This document shows, piece by piece, positions 1 through 8,428 of a stretch of 64,000 bases of DNA; the first letter of the stretch is position 1, and every line of letters starts with the position of its first letter. Below the pieces are notes generated by a model, which was not told the DNA's origin, made no database searches, and saw only the letters and a program-made list of their open reading frames with translations. The position numbers and the translations under genes were made by a program. This stretch comes from Shewanella jiangmenensis (GTDB lineage: Bacteria > Pseudomonadota > Gammaproteobacteria > Enterobacterales > Shewanellaceae): assembly GCF_018596335.1 (NCBI RefSeq), contig NZ_JAHEPS010000001.1:62001-126000 (forward strand), in the 5' to 3' direction.

Positions 1-1
1 A

Positions 2-799
2 GCTGCGCTTGGTGATGAGCTGTTTTACCGCCGCCAGCAGGGGCTCAGACCCACGCCTCTGGCTGAGCAGATCTATCCTGCCATTCGCGAGCTGACCGAC
101 AGCATTGCCGGGCTGTCGCAGAGCCTTAAAGCATGTCAGGACTACGGCCAGCGAGGGCCTGCCAGGTTTGAAATCGCCATCAGCTCAGGCTTGATGATTG
201 CACTGGCGCGGCAATTAAGCCGCCGTGAGCCACACTCAGCCGAGGTGCGGCTGCATCTGTGGCAAGCGGATTCGGCAGATAAAATCCATGCAGGTGAACT
301 GGATCTCGGGCTTGCGCTGACGCCGGAAAGCCATGGCGAGCTTAATTTCGAGCGCATTCTTGATATTGGTGGCCTTAATCTTGTTGGCACGCTGAGCCAC
401 CCTATCTGGCAGCTGCATCAGCCCACTCTAGAACAAATCTGCGAATACCCCTTTTTATGCATGAATCATCCCGGCTTTAACGACAAAGTAGACCCGCTCG
501 AGCTTTTTTGTCAGCGCGAAGGCTTGCCGCCGCTTAATGTGATCCGCCTTAGCGATAAAGAGGAGTGGTATGCCCAACTGTTAACCAGCCAGTGCCTTGC
601 CTTTGCGCCGCCGCTTGGCATGCAGCTGCTGGCAGCACTGCCGGAGCTTAAACGAGAGCCCCTGCCCCAATCTGAGCTGGCACGCCTGCACCATGGCATA
701 GCGCCGCCCGGGCTCTATCTTGTTGAAAAACCGATTCACCATCGAAGATACAACGACGAATTTCGGCAGCAAATTATCAGTCTTATCAGCGCCTGTTGA
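2..799 (+). CDS. LysR-family transcriptional regulator (5' truncated by window edge)
   Basis: The frame is open from the first bases of the window to a TGA at 797-799, so only the N-terminal start is missing. The visible N-terminus (GDELFYRRQQGLRPTPLAEQ) is the end of a LysR winged helix-turn-helix domain, where LysR proteins usually read G-x-x-LF-x-R-x-x-x-G-x-x-x-T-x-A. The remaining roughly 240 residues fit the periplasmic-binding-like effector domain. These regulators act in the cytoplasm as tetramers and often control a divergent neighbour, which would lie outside the window. The effector is unknown. An internal ATG at 191 would leave out the DNA-binding domain and is not the real start. 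Confidence 0.85.
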   Translation, partial: AALGDELFYRRQQGLRPTPLAEQIYPAIRELTDSIAGLSQSLKACQDYGQRGPARFEIAISSGLMIALARQLSRREPHSAEVRLHLWQADSADKIHAGELDLGLALTPESHGELNFERILDIGGLNLVGTLSHPIWQLHQPTLEQICEYPFLCMNHPGFNDKVDPLELFCQREGLPPLNVIRLSDKEEWYAQLLTSQCLAFAPPLGMQLLAALPELKREPLPQSELARLHHGIAPPGLYLVEKPIHHRRYNDEFRQQIISLISAC

Positions 800-1204
800 T
801 GGCCAGTAAGCGCAGGCTTTGAATTTGAAAGCCTTGTGGCTAAACGCTTTGAGGTTGAAAGCTCTGAGATTAAAAGCTCTGAGATTAAAAGCTCTGAATT
901 TGAAAGCCTTGTGATTGAAAGCTTAAAAAACATAAAGCGGATAAACGGCCTGTTGCGCTCTGCCAGTCAAATCTTCCAGAAAAACGCCAATAAACTCAGC
1001 CAATAGCTCAATAAACTCAGCTCACACCTCGCTAAATTACCGCTTTTGAAATTGCCAATTGCCGAAATTGAAATTCGCATTTGCGAGTCTGAAGTCGGAT
1101 TTCACACATTTGAAACAAGGATTTAAATACCTCTTTATATATACAACTATCGTCCCATAATGAGATCACTGCGATGGCAGTCTTAAAGGTTAGAAAGGGA
1201 CGCA
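800..1204. other. Intergenic region between the LysR gene and the decaheme cytochrome gene
   Basis: About 400 bp without a credible gene. It holds the 15-bp tandem array at 816-920 and a 13-bp direct repeat (CAATAAACTCAGC at 988-1000 and 1009-1021). The AT-rich stretch near 1110-1165 probably carries the cytochrome promoter, but I could not assign -35 and -10 boxes with confidence. Confidence 0.5.
816..920. repeat. Seven degenerate 15-bp tandem units
   Basis: Seven consecutive 15-bp units follow the pattern GC[T/C][T/C]TGA[G/A][A/G/T]TT[G/A]AAA, with start points at 816, 831, 846, 861, 876, 891 and 906. The units at 861 and 876 are identical. The array begins 17 bp after the LysR stop codon. 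The period is a multiple of three, but neither strand carries a convincing gene here. Confidence 0.85.
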
Positions 1205-3532
1205 ATGATGAAAAACTACAACAAATCTCTGCTGACAATGGCACTCCTCAGTGCCTTGACCCTTACCGCCTGCGGCGACGGTAAAGACGGTCAGGATGGC
1301 GCTCCCGGCAGCCCCGGCGCGCCGGGCACCCCCGGAACCCCAGGCACGCCCGGCACACCCGCCGGCGCCACAGTAACTAACGCCAATAACCCTGCCGATA
1401 TCAGCTTCGAAATTCTCCCCGCCGATTTGAAAATCAATGGTTCTGGTGAGTTCAGCATTAAATTCAAAGCCATGGGCAAAAATGCCCAGGGCAAATCCGC
1501 CGCCTTTACCGGTCTGGACATGATTTCGCTCTACTCACTCACCCTGAAAAGCAACAGCTCCGGCAGCGGCGCGCCGCTTGAGTGGGTCAACAACGCCATG
1601 GTGCAGGACAAGGGCTCGTCCATGTACTGTACCCTTACCGGCACTTATACTTCCCGCGGCCAAACCGGCAACGCCTGTACCCTGGTGGAAGACCCAAGCG
1701 CCCCCGGCACCTATACCGGTACCTGGACCCATGAGGGTGCGGCGCCCATCATGTACGCCAACGATGATTTGAACGCCACCCACCGCTTCTTCCTGCGGGC
1801 ATACAATGTCAAAGACGATACCGGCACCACCCTTGCCGACAAAGTGCTGTCGGCCCGTATCGATTACATCCCCGCCAGCGGCGCCCTGGTTGACGCCAGC
1901 GGCAAAGACACAGTCACAGACGCCGCCTGTATCAACTGTCACGGCGAAGCCGATGGCCGTATCGCCAAGATTGAAGCCCACCATAACTATCAAAGCGTTG
2001 AAAACTGCGTAGCCTGCCACAACCCCGGCAATCAACCGGACGAAACCCAGCTTGCCGACGGCTGGCTGTTTGACTTTGGCCCCATGGTGCACCGTATTCA
2101 CGCCGGCCACCATATCAGCGAATTCCTCTCGGGCGATGCCAAAGAGTACTTTGGTGAGCTTGGCTTCCCGGGCGAGCTCAGTGAATGTACCAGCTGTCAC
2201 AACAACGGCCCATCCTGGAGCGACAACCTCTACCGCGAGGCCTGCGTTGGCTGCCACATCAATGTGAATTTCGAAACCGGTGAAGGCCACTCAGAGTTTG
2301 ATTTGGCCCAGGCCGACGACACCCAGTGTAAATCCTGTCACGGCAGCGGCAGCTTAAGTCCAGCCCTGGTTCACAATGTGGGTAAACGCGCTGAATATGC
2401 TGAACTTTTCAAAATTGAGCCCATCAGTGCTGTAGTGACTGACCCAACCGCAGACGACGGTAAAAAAACACTGACAGTCAAAGCCAAGGTCACCATGAAC
2501 GGCGCACCGATTGCCGACGGCACTGTGCTGACCGATTACATGACCAGCACTACCCGTCCGCTGCTTATCGGTAACGTCAATCCCCAGGGCTTCGTCAATG
2601 GCGACTTGAACCTGCGGGTGACCGACAGCCCCACACTGTCCGGCGGCGTGTTAACCGTCAGCAAAGCCTTTAACGACACCCAGCTGACCGGCACTGTGTA
2701 TGTCACAGGTGAAATTCAGGTCTGCGCCGATAAGGGCAAAGTGGTGAAATGCCGCGATGGCTCAGGTAACCCGGTGGAAGGTCTGGAGTTTGGCATAGAG
2801 CGTGGTTTGGCAAACTCAGCCCCGATTGCCTACTTCAATCTGGACGACCCCATGGGCGCAACCGTGAAAGCCAGAATGGACACCGCCAGTCGCATCACAG
2901 TCGATGAAGCCAAGTGCAACAGCTGTCACCAGAACCTCACCCACGTCAAAGGCACCCACGGCGTGACCGAGTTTACCCAGTGTATGAACTGTCACAACAC
3001 TCTGTATGGCGCCTCCGGTCACGCACCGGTTGACTACGACACAGGTGAAGTGGACGCCGATGGCAATCGCATCTTCGCGCCGGTGGAAGGTTTAAGCTTC
3101 AGTAACCGCGACCTGTTTACTGTGGCCCACCGCTTCCACAGCGGTAACTGGGATGCAGGCCGAGGGATCCCCGCCATTTATCTTGACAAGAACATGGCAC
3201 TGCAAGGTTATCCCGGCGTGGCAACCGACTGTTTTGCCTGCCACCAGGACAACGCCAAGTTCTTTGCCAACGATGGCGGCCTGACTTCCGGCAAACGCGC
3301 CATCAAAGTCAGCCGAAGTGCTGAAGAATACATCACTCCCGTGGCTGAAGCCTGCCGTACCTGCCACGAGCACTCAGATGCAGCCGCAGTGGCCCACTTC
3401 AGAAGTAACGGTGCCTATGTTCAGGGCGAGCCTGCCACCACAGCCAATCTGCCGGTGGAAAGCTGCTCAACCTGTCACGGTGAAGGTAAGGCTTACGGTA
3501 TCGATAAAGTCCACACATCGTCCTCCCATTAG
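1205..3532 (+). CDS. OmcA/MtrC-family decaheme c-type cytochrome, outer-membrane lipoprotein
   Basis: The 775-residue protein starts with a lipoprotein signal peptide ending in LTAC, so it should be lipid-anchored. A collagen-like stretch of nine Gly-X-Y triplets (about residues 26-52) follows. Ten CXXCH c-heme motifs are present: CINCH, CVACH, CTSCH, CVGCH and CKSCH at about residues 242-380, then CNSCH, CMNCH, CFACH, CRTCH and CSTCH at about 575-758. The two five-heme groups are separated by a beta-rich domain, which is the layout of MtrC, OmcA and MtrF. Family members sit on the outside of the outer membrane and pass electrons to metals, flavins or electrodes. No mtrA/mtrB-type partners are adjacent, so its electron source is unknown. 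A Shine-Dalgarno AAAGGGA precedes tandem ATGs at 1205 and 1208; either may be used. Confidence 0.93.
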   Translation: MMKNYNKSLLTMALLSALTLTACGDGKDGQDGAPGSPGAPGTPGTPGTPGTPAGATVTNANNPADISFEILPADLKINGSGEFSIKFKAMGKNAQGKSAAFTGLDMISLYSLTLKSNSSGSGAPLEWVNNAMVQDKGSSMYCTLTGTYTSRGQTGNACTLVEDPSAPGTYTGTWTHEGAAPIMYANDDLNATHRFFLRAYNVKDDTGTTLADKVLSARIDYIPASGALVDASGKDTVTDAACINCHGEADGRIAKIEAHHNYQSVENCVACHNPGNQPDETQLADGWLFDFGPMVHRIHAGHHISEFLSGDAKEYFGELGFPGELSECTSCHNNGPSWSDNLYREACVGCHINVNFETGEGHSEFDLAQADDTQCKSCHGSGSLSPALVHNVGKRAEYAELFKIEPISAVVTDPTADDGKKTLTVKAKVTMNGAPIADGTVLTDYMTSTTRPLLIGNVNPQGFVNGDLNLRVTDSPTLSGGVLTVSKAFNDTQLTGTVYVTGEIQVCADKGKVVKCRDGSGNPVEGLEFGIERGLANSAPIAYFNLDDPMGATVKARMDTASRITVDEAKCNSCHQNLTHVKGTHGVTEFTQCMNCHNTLYGASGHAPVDYDTGEVDADGNRIFAPVEGLSFSNRDLFTVAHRFHSGNWDAGRGIPAIYLDKNMALQGYPGVATDCFACHQDNAKFFANDGGLTSGKRAIKVSRSAEEYITPVAEACRTCHEHSDAAAVAHFRSNGAYVQGEPATTANLPVESCSTCHGEGKAYGIDKVHTSSSH

Positions 3533-3602
3533 AGGGAAACCTGAAGGCGACTGTGCGGCGCCTTCAACGCACCAAAGAGCTTCCCATCTCTGCAACACTT
3601 TC

Positions 3603-3629
3603 AGGGGCCCCTCGGGGCCCCCTTTTTTA
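3603..3629 (+). terminator. Rho-independent terminator after the decaheme cytochrome
   Basis: GGGGCCC (3604-3610), loop CTCG and GGGCCCC (3615-3621) form a strong stem, followed by six T at 3623-3628. It lies 70 bp after the cytochrome stop and supports a monocistronic transcript. Confidence 0.9.
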
Positions 3630-3658
3630 TAGCGTTGTGGCTGGATGAAAGGAAAGGC

Positions 3659-4456
3659 TTACGATGACTCTGCTGTCTCGGCACTGGCCATCAGCCGGGC
3701 AGTATCAATCTCTGTTTTCAGTTGCCGCAATTGTCTGGCAACCGCAACCGGCTCATCGTCAAGGGCATCGGCGGGAATAAACAGGTGAAATCCAAGCTCA
3801 CGCTCGAGCAGCAAACAGCGGTGGCCAAACATCGCCAGCACGCCGCGGTAACGCTCGCCATGGGTAACAAGCGGCGTAAATTCGGCGCCAAGCTGCTGCT
3901 CAAGGGCATTTTCAATATCAGTTTGCGCGGCAGCCGTCATCATCAGCGGCCGCTGCTCCGACAAGAGTCCGGTGGCAAGCCGCGGCGAGATAGAATCAAG
4001 CAGTGGATTGATTTTCTTAAGCTTAATACCAATAAATGGCAAATCCAGACTGCCAAGCCCCTGACTGACTCTCGGCACATCAATGCGCTGAATATTGTCC
4101 CAGCTTACGCGGTAACTGCCGCGGCGATGGAAATAACCAAGGCCGTCGCTATCGGCGACAATTGACTCAGGCGGCTGCGACAGTTTGGCGTAACCCAGCA
4201 CCAAACCCACGGCGCCAAGGGCGAACATCACCAGTCCTATCCCAAAATAAACTTTGGCAAACAAAAAGATGCAAAGTGCGGTACAAAAAAGCAGACCACT
4301 GACAAACGCAAGCGTGATGCCGTTGCGTTTACTGTGGGGGCGGATAACCAAAAGCACCGCCTGCTCCTGTGCAGCCTGCGCACCGCTTGTGGCGTTATTG
4401 CCGGCGCTTGTCGGCGTCTCTTTTACGGCGTCTTTTTCGTTCAACTCGCCTGACAT
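3659..4456 (-). CDS. DUF2982-type inner-membrane protein
   Basis: Predicted protein of about 265 residues with a low-complexity, Ala/Thr-rich N-terminus. Two adjacent hydrophobic segments follow at about residues 45-90, with a cytoplasmic remainder that includes a WDNIQRIDVPR stretch. It resembles the DUF2982 family, known from Shewanella and relatives, whose function is unknown; I assign it by overall look only. The ATG at 4456 overlaps the stop codon of the upstream gene (TAATG), so translation is probably coupled. A longer start at 4480 would need a larger overlap and is less likely. Confidence 0.7.
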   Translation of the reverse strand: MSGELNEKDAVKETPTSAGNNATSGAQAAQEQAVLLVIRPHSKRNGITLAFVSGLLFCTALCIFLFAKVYFGIGLVMFALGAVGLVLGYAKLSQPPESIVADSDGLGYFHRRGSYRVSWDNIQRIDVPRVSQGLGSLDLPFIGIKLKKINPLLDSISPRLATGLLSEQRPLMMTAAAQTDIENALEQQLGAEFTPLVTHGERYRGVLAMFGHRCLLLERELGFHLFIPADALDDEPVAVARQLRQLKTEIDTARLMASAETAESS

Positions 4457-5193
4457 TATTGATACCTCAGCGAAAACCACAGCATACCGACATATTCATG
4501 GATAGCACGCTGCGAGGTGTAAAGCTCGCGCGCATCAAGTCGCCACCAATAGCCGCTGCGGGCAGTAAAATCGGTGGGCGCCGCCGAGGCGCTGATGCCT
4601 TCGTGGCTGAACATAGCCATGGCCCGCGGCATGTGCGCCGCAGACGTCACCAGACGGATATGCTCGATACCAAGGGGCTTGAGCGAACGGGCTTCTTCAA
4701 GGGTATCCATGGCATCGGGCAGCAGCAAAATGCGTTCGGGTTCGACCCCAAGTTCGATGGCGGCTGCCTTCATGGTCTCGGCGTGGCTGGTTTCATTAAG
4801 GCCGCCGGAAAATCCGCTCAGCACCAAACGGCACTGATTGCCAAGCTTGAGCTGACGCAGCCCTTCTGTGAGTCTGGCAAGGGCGATGGCAGACAATTTA
4901 TGCACCGCCGTCCCGGCAATGGCATCTTCATGACCTGAGCCCAGCACCATCACAGTGCAGGCACCCTCGATGGGTAGTGAGTTCACCGCATAGCGGCTTT
5001 CCAGCGGCAAGGTAATAAGGCGGCTGCCAATACTCGATGACAGAAACACCAACAGCGCCATGGCAAGGACCAGAGCAAAGCGGGCCAGATGATGGCGGTG
5101 GCGATAACCAAGAAACAAGCTGATGCCAAGCAGCAAAGTAACCAGCGGCAGCGGCATCACCAGTAAAGAGACGACTTTTTTAAGCCAAAACAT
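4456..5193 (-). CDS. DUF218 / ElyC-YdcF-like membrane protein
   Basis: The 245-residue protein has two N-terminal transmembrane segments (about residues 7-28 and 38-55) followed by a DUF218 domain. Its landmarks are VMVLGSG, the central LVLSGFSGG and a late VTSAAHMPRA segment, the typical order in ElyC, SanA and YdcF relatives. ElyC in E. coli affects cell-envelope biogenesis, but the enzymatic role of the domain is not settled. It overlaps the start of the DUF2982 gene by one or two bases, which implies a two-gene operon. Confidence 0.8.
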   Translation of the reverse strand: MFWLKKVVSLLVMPLPLVTLLLGISLFLGYRHRHHLARFALVLAMALLVFLSSSIGSRLITLPLESRYAVNSLPIEGACTVMVLGSGHEDAIAGTAVHKLSAIALARLTEGLRQLKLGNQCRLVLSGFSGGLNETSHAETMKAAAIELGVEPERILLLPDAMDTLEEARSLKPLGIEHIRLVTSAAHMPRAMAMFSHEGISASAAPTDFTARSGYWWRLDARELYTSQRAIHEYVGMLWFSLRYQ

Positions 5194-5264
5194 GGAATAA
5201 AGAGATTAAGGACTGATAGCGCCAAAGCTTACCCAAGGGCGTGGGCGCTTGCCAGCACTATCAG

Positions 5265-5344
5265 GCTCAAAGCGAATCTCACTCAAAGCAAGCCGCGCTC
5301 AAAGCGAATCTCACTCAAAGCAAGGCGCGCTCAAAGCATGGCGC
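5265..5344. repeat. 32-bp tandem repeat, two and a half copies
   Basis: Units at 5265-5296 and 5297-5328 start GCTCAAAGCGAATCTCACTC and differ at one position near the end. A partial third unit runs to 5344. The array sits in the gap between the DUF218 gene and mak. Confidence 0.85.
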
Positions 5345-5404
5345 GCCCAAGGCAGGACGCCATGGCCTAGGCCTTACACCTAAGCCGATGGCGAAGCGCC
5401 GGCC

Positions 5405-6304
5405 TCAGCGCTTCTCCCACAGCCACGCGGCGCCGCGCACGCCCGACGAGCAGCCGTACAGGTTTTGAACCACAGGGGTGCGGCACTCACGCCCCACCAC
5501 GTAGCTTGCCAGAATGGGCGGCAGGCGCTCATAAATTGCCTGCACGTTGGACATACCGCCGCCAAGCACAATCGCATCCGGGTCAAGCATGTTAACAACG
5601 TGTGCAAAGGCGCGGCCAAGGCGGTCGAGGTAGCGATCAAACGCCTCATTGGCAAGTTTGTCGCCACCATCTACCAGCTGCATGATCTCCACGCCGCTTT
5701 TGGCCTTGCCGCCATGGGCATTGAAGTCGCGCACAAAACCTGTGCCGGAGACAAAGGTCTCGATACAGTCACGGTTGCCGCAAAAACATTCGGTGCTGTT
5801 GAACTCATCCGCGCGCATCCAGGGCAAGGGATTATGACCCCACTCGCCGCCAATACCATTGCCGCCGCCATGTACCCGGCCGTGAATGGCAATGCCAGCG
5901 CCGCAGCCTGTACCCAAAATCGCGCCGAACACCACGCCTTTGCCGGCCGCCGCGCCGTCTACCGCTTCAGACACCGCAAAGCAGTTGGCGTCGTTGGCAA
6001 CCCGCACTTCACGGCTGAGCAGTTTACCCAAATCCCGGTCGAGCGGATGGCCGTTAATCCAGGTCGAGTTGGCATTTTTAACCAGCCCCGTATAAGGCGA
6101 AATCACCCCGGGAATACCGATGCCCAGCGTGCCGCGACAACCCAGAGTTGTTTCGGCTTCGTTTACCAGAGTTACGATGGCATTCAGCGTGCCGTCGTAC
6201 TCCCTTGGCGTGGCGATCCGCTTTCGAAAAAGCTCACTGCCATCGTCACCAAGGGCCACCAGTTCAATCTTGGTGCCCCCCAGATCCACACCCATTCGCA
6301 TCAT
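5405..6304 (-). CDS. mak: ROK-family sugar kinase, fructokinase Mak type
   Basis: The roughly 299-residue protein opens with the ATP-binding signature [14 protein letters not shown]. It then carries [11 protein letters not shown] and [16 protein letters not shown], and a zinc-binding loop ([11 protein letters not shown] followed by [15 protein letters not shown]). The C-terminal half has VLGGGMSN and [11 protein letters not shown]. These match E. coli Mak closely, which phosphorylates fructose; ROK kinases can also use other hexoses, so the substrate is an inference. I chose the ATG at 6304 because GGGAGAG lies 5 bases upstream; an ATG at 6325 lacks a site. cysQ ends 27 bases upstream, so the two are probably co-transcribed. 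Confidence 0.88.
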   Translation of the reverse strand: MMRMGVDLGGTKIELVALGDDGSELFRKRIATPREYDGTLNAIVTLVNEAETTLGCRGTLGIGIPGVISPYTGLVKNANSTWINGHPLDRDLGKLLSREVRVANDANCFAVSEAVDGAAAGKGVVFGAILGTGCGAGIAIHGRVHGGGNGIGGEWGHNPLPWMRADEFNSTECFCGNRDCIETFVSGTGFVRDFNAHGGKAKSGVEIMQLVDGGDKLANEAFDRYLDRLGRAFAHVVNMLDPDAIVLGGGMSNVQAIYERLPPILASYVVGRECRTPVVQNLYGCSSGVRGAAWLWEKR

Positions 6305-6331
6305 CAGGTCTCTCCCAGTTCGCATTCACGC

Positions 6332-7117
6332 TTACCTGTTGTTCCACCCCGGCGCCGTAGCCATAAACCAGGGATTCAATATGTCTTCTTTACTGTTGTA
6401 GCGAAGCGGCTCGTTTGTATCAAACTGCACCACCTGTCCACCGGCGCTTTCAAGCACCGCCTGCGCCGCCGCCGTATCCCACTCACTGGTGGGGCCAAGG
6501 CGCGGATACAGATCGGCGCGCCCTTCGGCGAGCATACAAAACTTAAGTGAACTGCCCACACTGAGCATCTCGTGCTCACCAAGGGTATTCAGGTAACCCG
6601 CCATGGCATCTGACTGATGGGAGCGGCTGCCAACCACCACAGGCACAGCGCGCAGTGGCGCATTAACGACTAACGCTTCGCGCTTACCATCTACCTCAAG
6701 ATAGGCGCCAACGCCCCTGGCGCCAAGGTAGCTTCGACCAAGCACCGGCGCATAAACCACGCCAGCCACTGCCTCGCCGTCACGAATAAGGGCGATGTTG
6801 ACGGTAAACTCACCGTTGCGCTTGATAAACTCCTTGGTGCCATCCAGCGGGTCTATCAGAAAATATTCCTGCCAGTGACGGCGGGTTTGCCACGGGATCA
6901 CCGCTTCTTCTGACAGCACAGGCACATCGGCGAAGGCACTGGACAGCGCCGCCACTATCACGCCGTGACTCGCCAAATCGGCCGCGGTCACCGGACTGTC
7001 GTCGCTTTTCTGGCTGATATCGAAATCGTGCTGGCCGTATACCTGCATGATGGCATCGCCGGCATCACGGGCTATCTGCCCAAGTTGCTCAAGTAAGTCG
7101 ATATTCAAAGTCACCAT
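6332..7117 (-). CDS. cysQ: 3'(2'),5'-bisphosphate nucleotidase CysQ
   Basis: The 261-residue protein belongs to the inositol-monophosphatase-like superfamily. It shows the metal-binding motif IDPLDGTKEF (about residues 93-102), the acidic motif VLSEE upstream, and a C-terminal SEWDTAAAQAVLE. These are the hallmarks of CysQ, which removes the 3' phosphate from PAP(S) formed during sulfate assimilation. The ATG at 7117 has AGAGGA a short distance upstream. It is followed closely by mak on the same strand. Confidence 0.92.
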   Translation of the reverse strand: MVTLNIDLLEQLGQIARDAGDAIMQVYGQHDFDISQKSDDSPVTAADLASHGVIVAALSSAFADVPVLSEEAVIPWQTRRHWQEYFLIDPLDGTKEFIKRNGEFTVNIALIRDGEAVAGVVYAPVLGRSYLGARGVGAYLEVDGKREALVVNAPLRAVPVVVGSRSHQSDAMAGYLNTLGEHEMLSVGSSLKFCMLAEGRADLYPRLGPTSEWDTAAAQAVLESAGGQVVQFDTNEPLRYNSKEDILNPWFMATAPGWNNR

Positions 7118-7658
7118 GGTTATTTCCTCTTAAAGACCGGCATCATCGGTACTGGTGCAGATGCCCGGAACAGCCGCCGCTGCTGCGTTAACACAGCCAG
7201 CCGCACAAGCAAAAACTTGCGCCAGCAAAAAGCCGCAGCCGCCACAAAAGCGGCATTATGCCACTGACAGCACAGAGGAAATAATAACAATTTCGTTAAA
7301 TTCAGTGCCAAAGATACTAAGGCAGGGCAGGATTTGAGAAAAGTGCTGCAACCGTCAGTGCATTCGTATTCAGCGCCTTTGTCTTGGCGAAGGGACGGCT
7401 TTTACCGCAAAGCGCACCGCCTGTGCAGGCAAGGAAGCCTTTTACAAGCAGCCTTTCACAACTTTAACAAGACGCCCTTACCAAAAGGACACGCTCAGCA
7501 AACCAAGGCTCCCGACTAAGCTCAAAAGACGAAAGTTGCTTAACAGAAAGGTCAGCGGACAAGAGCCGCCGCAAGGGGGGGGAGAACGGGTAACCCGGCG
7601 GTTACCCGTTTCGCGGCAGGTTAGTCTTGTCGCGGCAGATTAATCTTTTCGTGGCAGG
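7118..7658. other. Intergenic region upstream of cysQ
   Basis: About 540 bp with no gene I can support. It must hold the cysQ promoter. From high to low coordinate it contains the 3' end of the 19-bp repeat array, a perfect 11-bp hairpin at 7585-7610, and a run of eight G at 7575-7582. Nothing else stands out. Confidence 0.5.
7585..7610. other. Perfect 11-bp inverted repeat, possible transcript end hairpin
   Basis: AACGGGTAACC (7585-7595), loop CGGC, GGTTACCCGTT (7600-7610). It lies downstream of the YcdX-like gene on the minus strand, but that side is followed by TCTC and a C-run rather than a T-tract, so a classical terminator is doubtful. It could be a Rho-independent-like stop or an operator. 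Confidence 0.45.
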
Positions 7659-7667
7659 TTAATCTGA
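7611..7667. repeat. Three 19-bp tandem units overlapping the end of the ycdX-like gene
   Basis: Units at 7611, 7630 and 7649 follow TCG[C/T]GGCAG[G/A]TTA[G/A]TCT. The last one runs into the YcdX-like coding region and includes its stop codon (7659-7661), so the final codons of that gene lie within the repeat. Confidence 0.8.
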
Positions 7668-8408
7668 GAAATGGCGGATAAGCTCATCCAGATGTCGATG
7701 GCCGCGGGATTGAAGGAACTCAAGCAGCGCCATCGGCGAGCGGTTAAGAAGCCGCACCCTTGGGTAAAGCGCGCCGTCTATTACGGCCAGCGACTTATCA
7801 AAGTTACCCAAATCAAAGGCAACGTGGGCATCAGAGCCCATCACCAACTGGGCATCCAGTGTCGCCGCCATGCGCGCAATCGCGAGGCAATTCTCTTCGC
7901 TGCCCCTGCGCGACGCGGTAAAAGACGAGTTATTGATTTCAAGCGCCACATTACAGGCCTTGGCAGCCGCGACCACAGCGTCAATTTCAATGGGATAGGC
8001 TGGGTTGCCGGGATGGGTAATGATGTCCACCACACCCGACTCGATGGCGGCAATCATGGCTTTGGTATGGGTCAGTTTATCGCTCGGGGCAAACACCGGC
8101 TCGTGAAATCCAGCCTGCACCAGATCAAGCTCGGCAAGATAGTCGCCGAAATAATCGATTTTGCCGCTTTCATCCATGATATTGGCTTCAATGCCCCGCA
8201 AAATCCCGACCCCATCCCACACCCGCGGCAGCACCCGTAAATTGACAAAATGCCAGAAGTGCGGCGCATCTTTCATGGCCGGGCCATGATCTGTGGTGGC
8301 AAACAGCGCTATGCCTTTTTGCCGTGCCACCGCCAGATAATCGTGAATGGTGCTGTAGGCGTGGGTCGAAGCCACTGTGTGGCTGTGGGTGTCTACCGGA
8401 AACTGCAT
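7659..8408 (-). CDS. ycdX: PHP-domain phosphatase, YcdX type
   Basis: The 249-residue protein begins with the metal-binding PHP motif [10 protein letters not shown], followed by [21 protein letters not shown] and a late [12 protein letters not shown]. These histidine and aspartate ligands bind the trinuclear metal centre of YcdX-like phosphatases. The physiological substrate is not established. The ATG at 8408 has AGGAGT upstream. It lies only 20 bp after the sigma54 response regulator gene on the same strand, so it may be read through from that operon; functional linkage is unclear. Confidence 0.85.
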   Translation of the reverse strand: MQFPVDTHSHTVASTHAYSTIHDYLAVARQKGIALFATTDHGPAMKDAPHFWHFVNLRVLPRVWDGVGILRGIEANIMDESGKIDYFGDYLAELDLVQAGFHEPVFAPSDKLTHTKAMIAAIESGVVDIITHPGNPAYPIEIDAVVAAAKACNVALEINNSSFTASRRGSEENCLAIARMAATLDAQLVMGSDAHVAFDLGNFDKSLAVIDGALYPRVRLLNRSPMALLEFLQSRGHRHLDELIRHFSD

Positions 8409-8428
8409 CGTGACTCCTGGGGTTAGCG

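Noticed and set aside
816..920. Regular 15-bp array as a possible CRISPR or iteron set
   Set aside because: Units are contiguous without spacers, degenerate, and there are no cas or replication genes.
1535..2290. Long open frame antisense to the decaheme cytochrome
   Set aside because: It is a by-product of GC-rich codon use in the real gene, with Gly/Ala/Val-rich translation, no ribosome-binding site and no recognisable domain.
5465..6550. Long plus-strand open frame across mak and the end of cysQ
   Set aside because: Fully antisense to two well-recognised enzymes; composition is unlike a natural protein.
7585..7610. Perfect hairpin as the terminator of the YcdX-like gene
   Set aside because: No T-tract follows on the minus strand, so it is listed only as a hairpin of unknown role.
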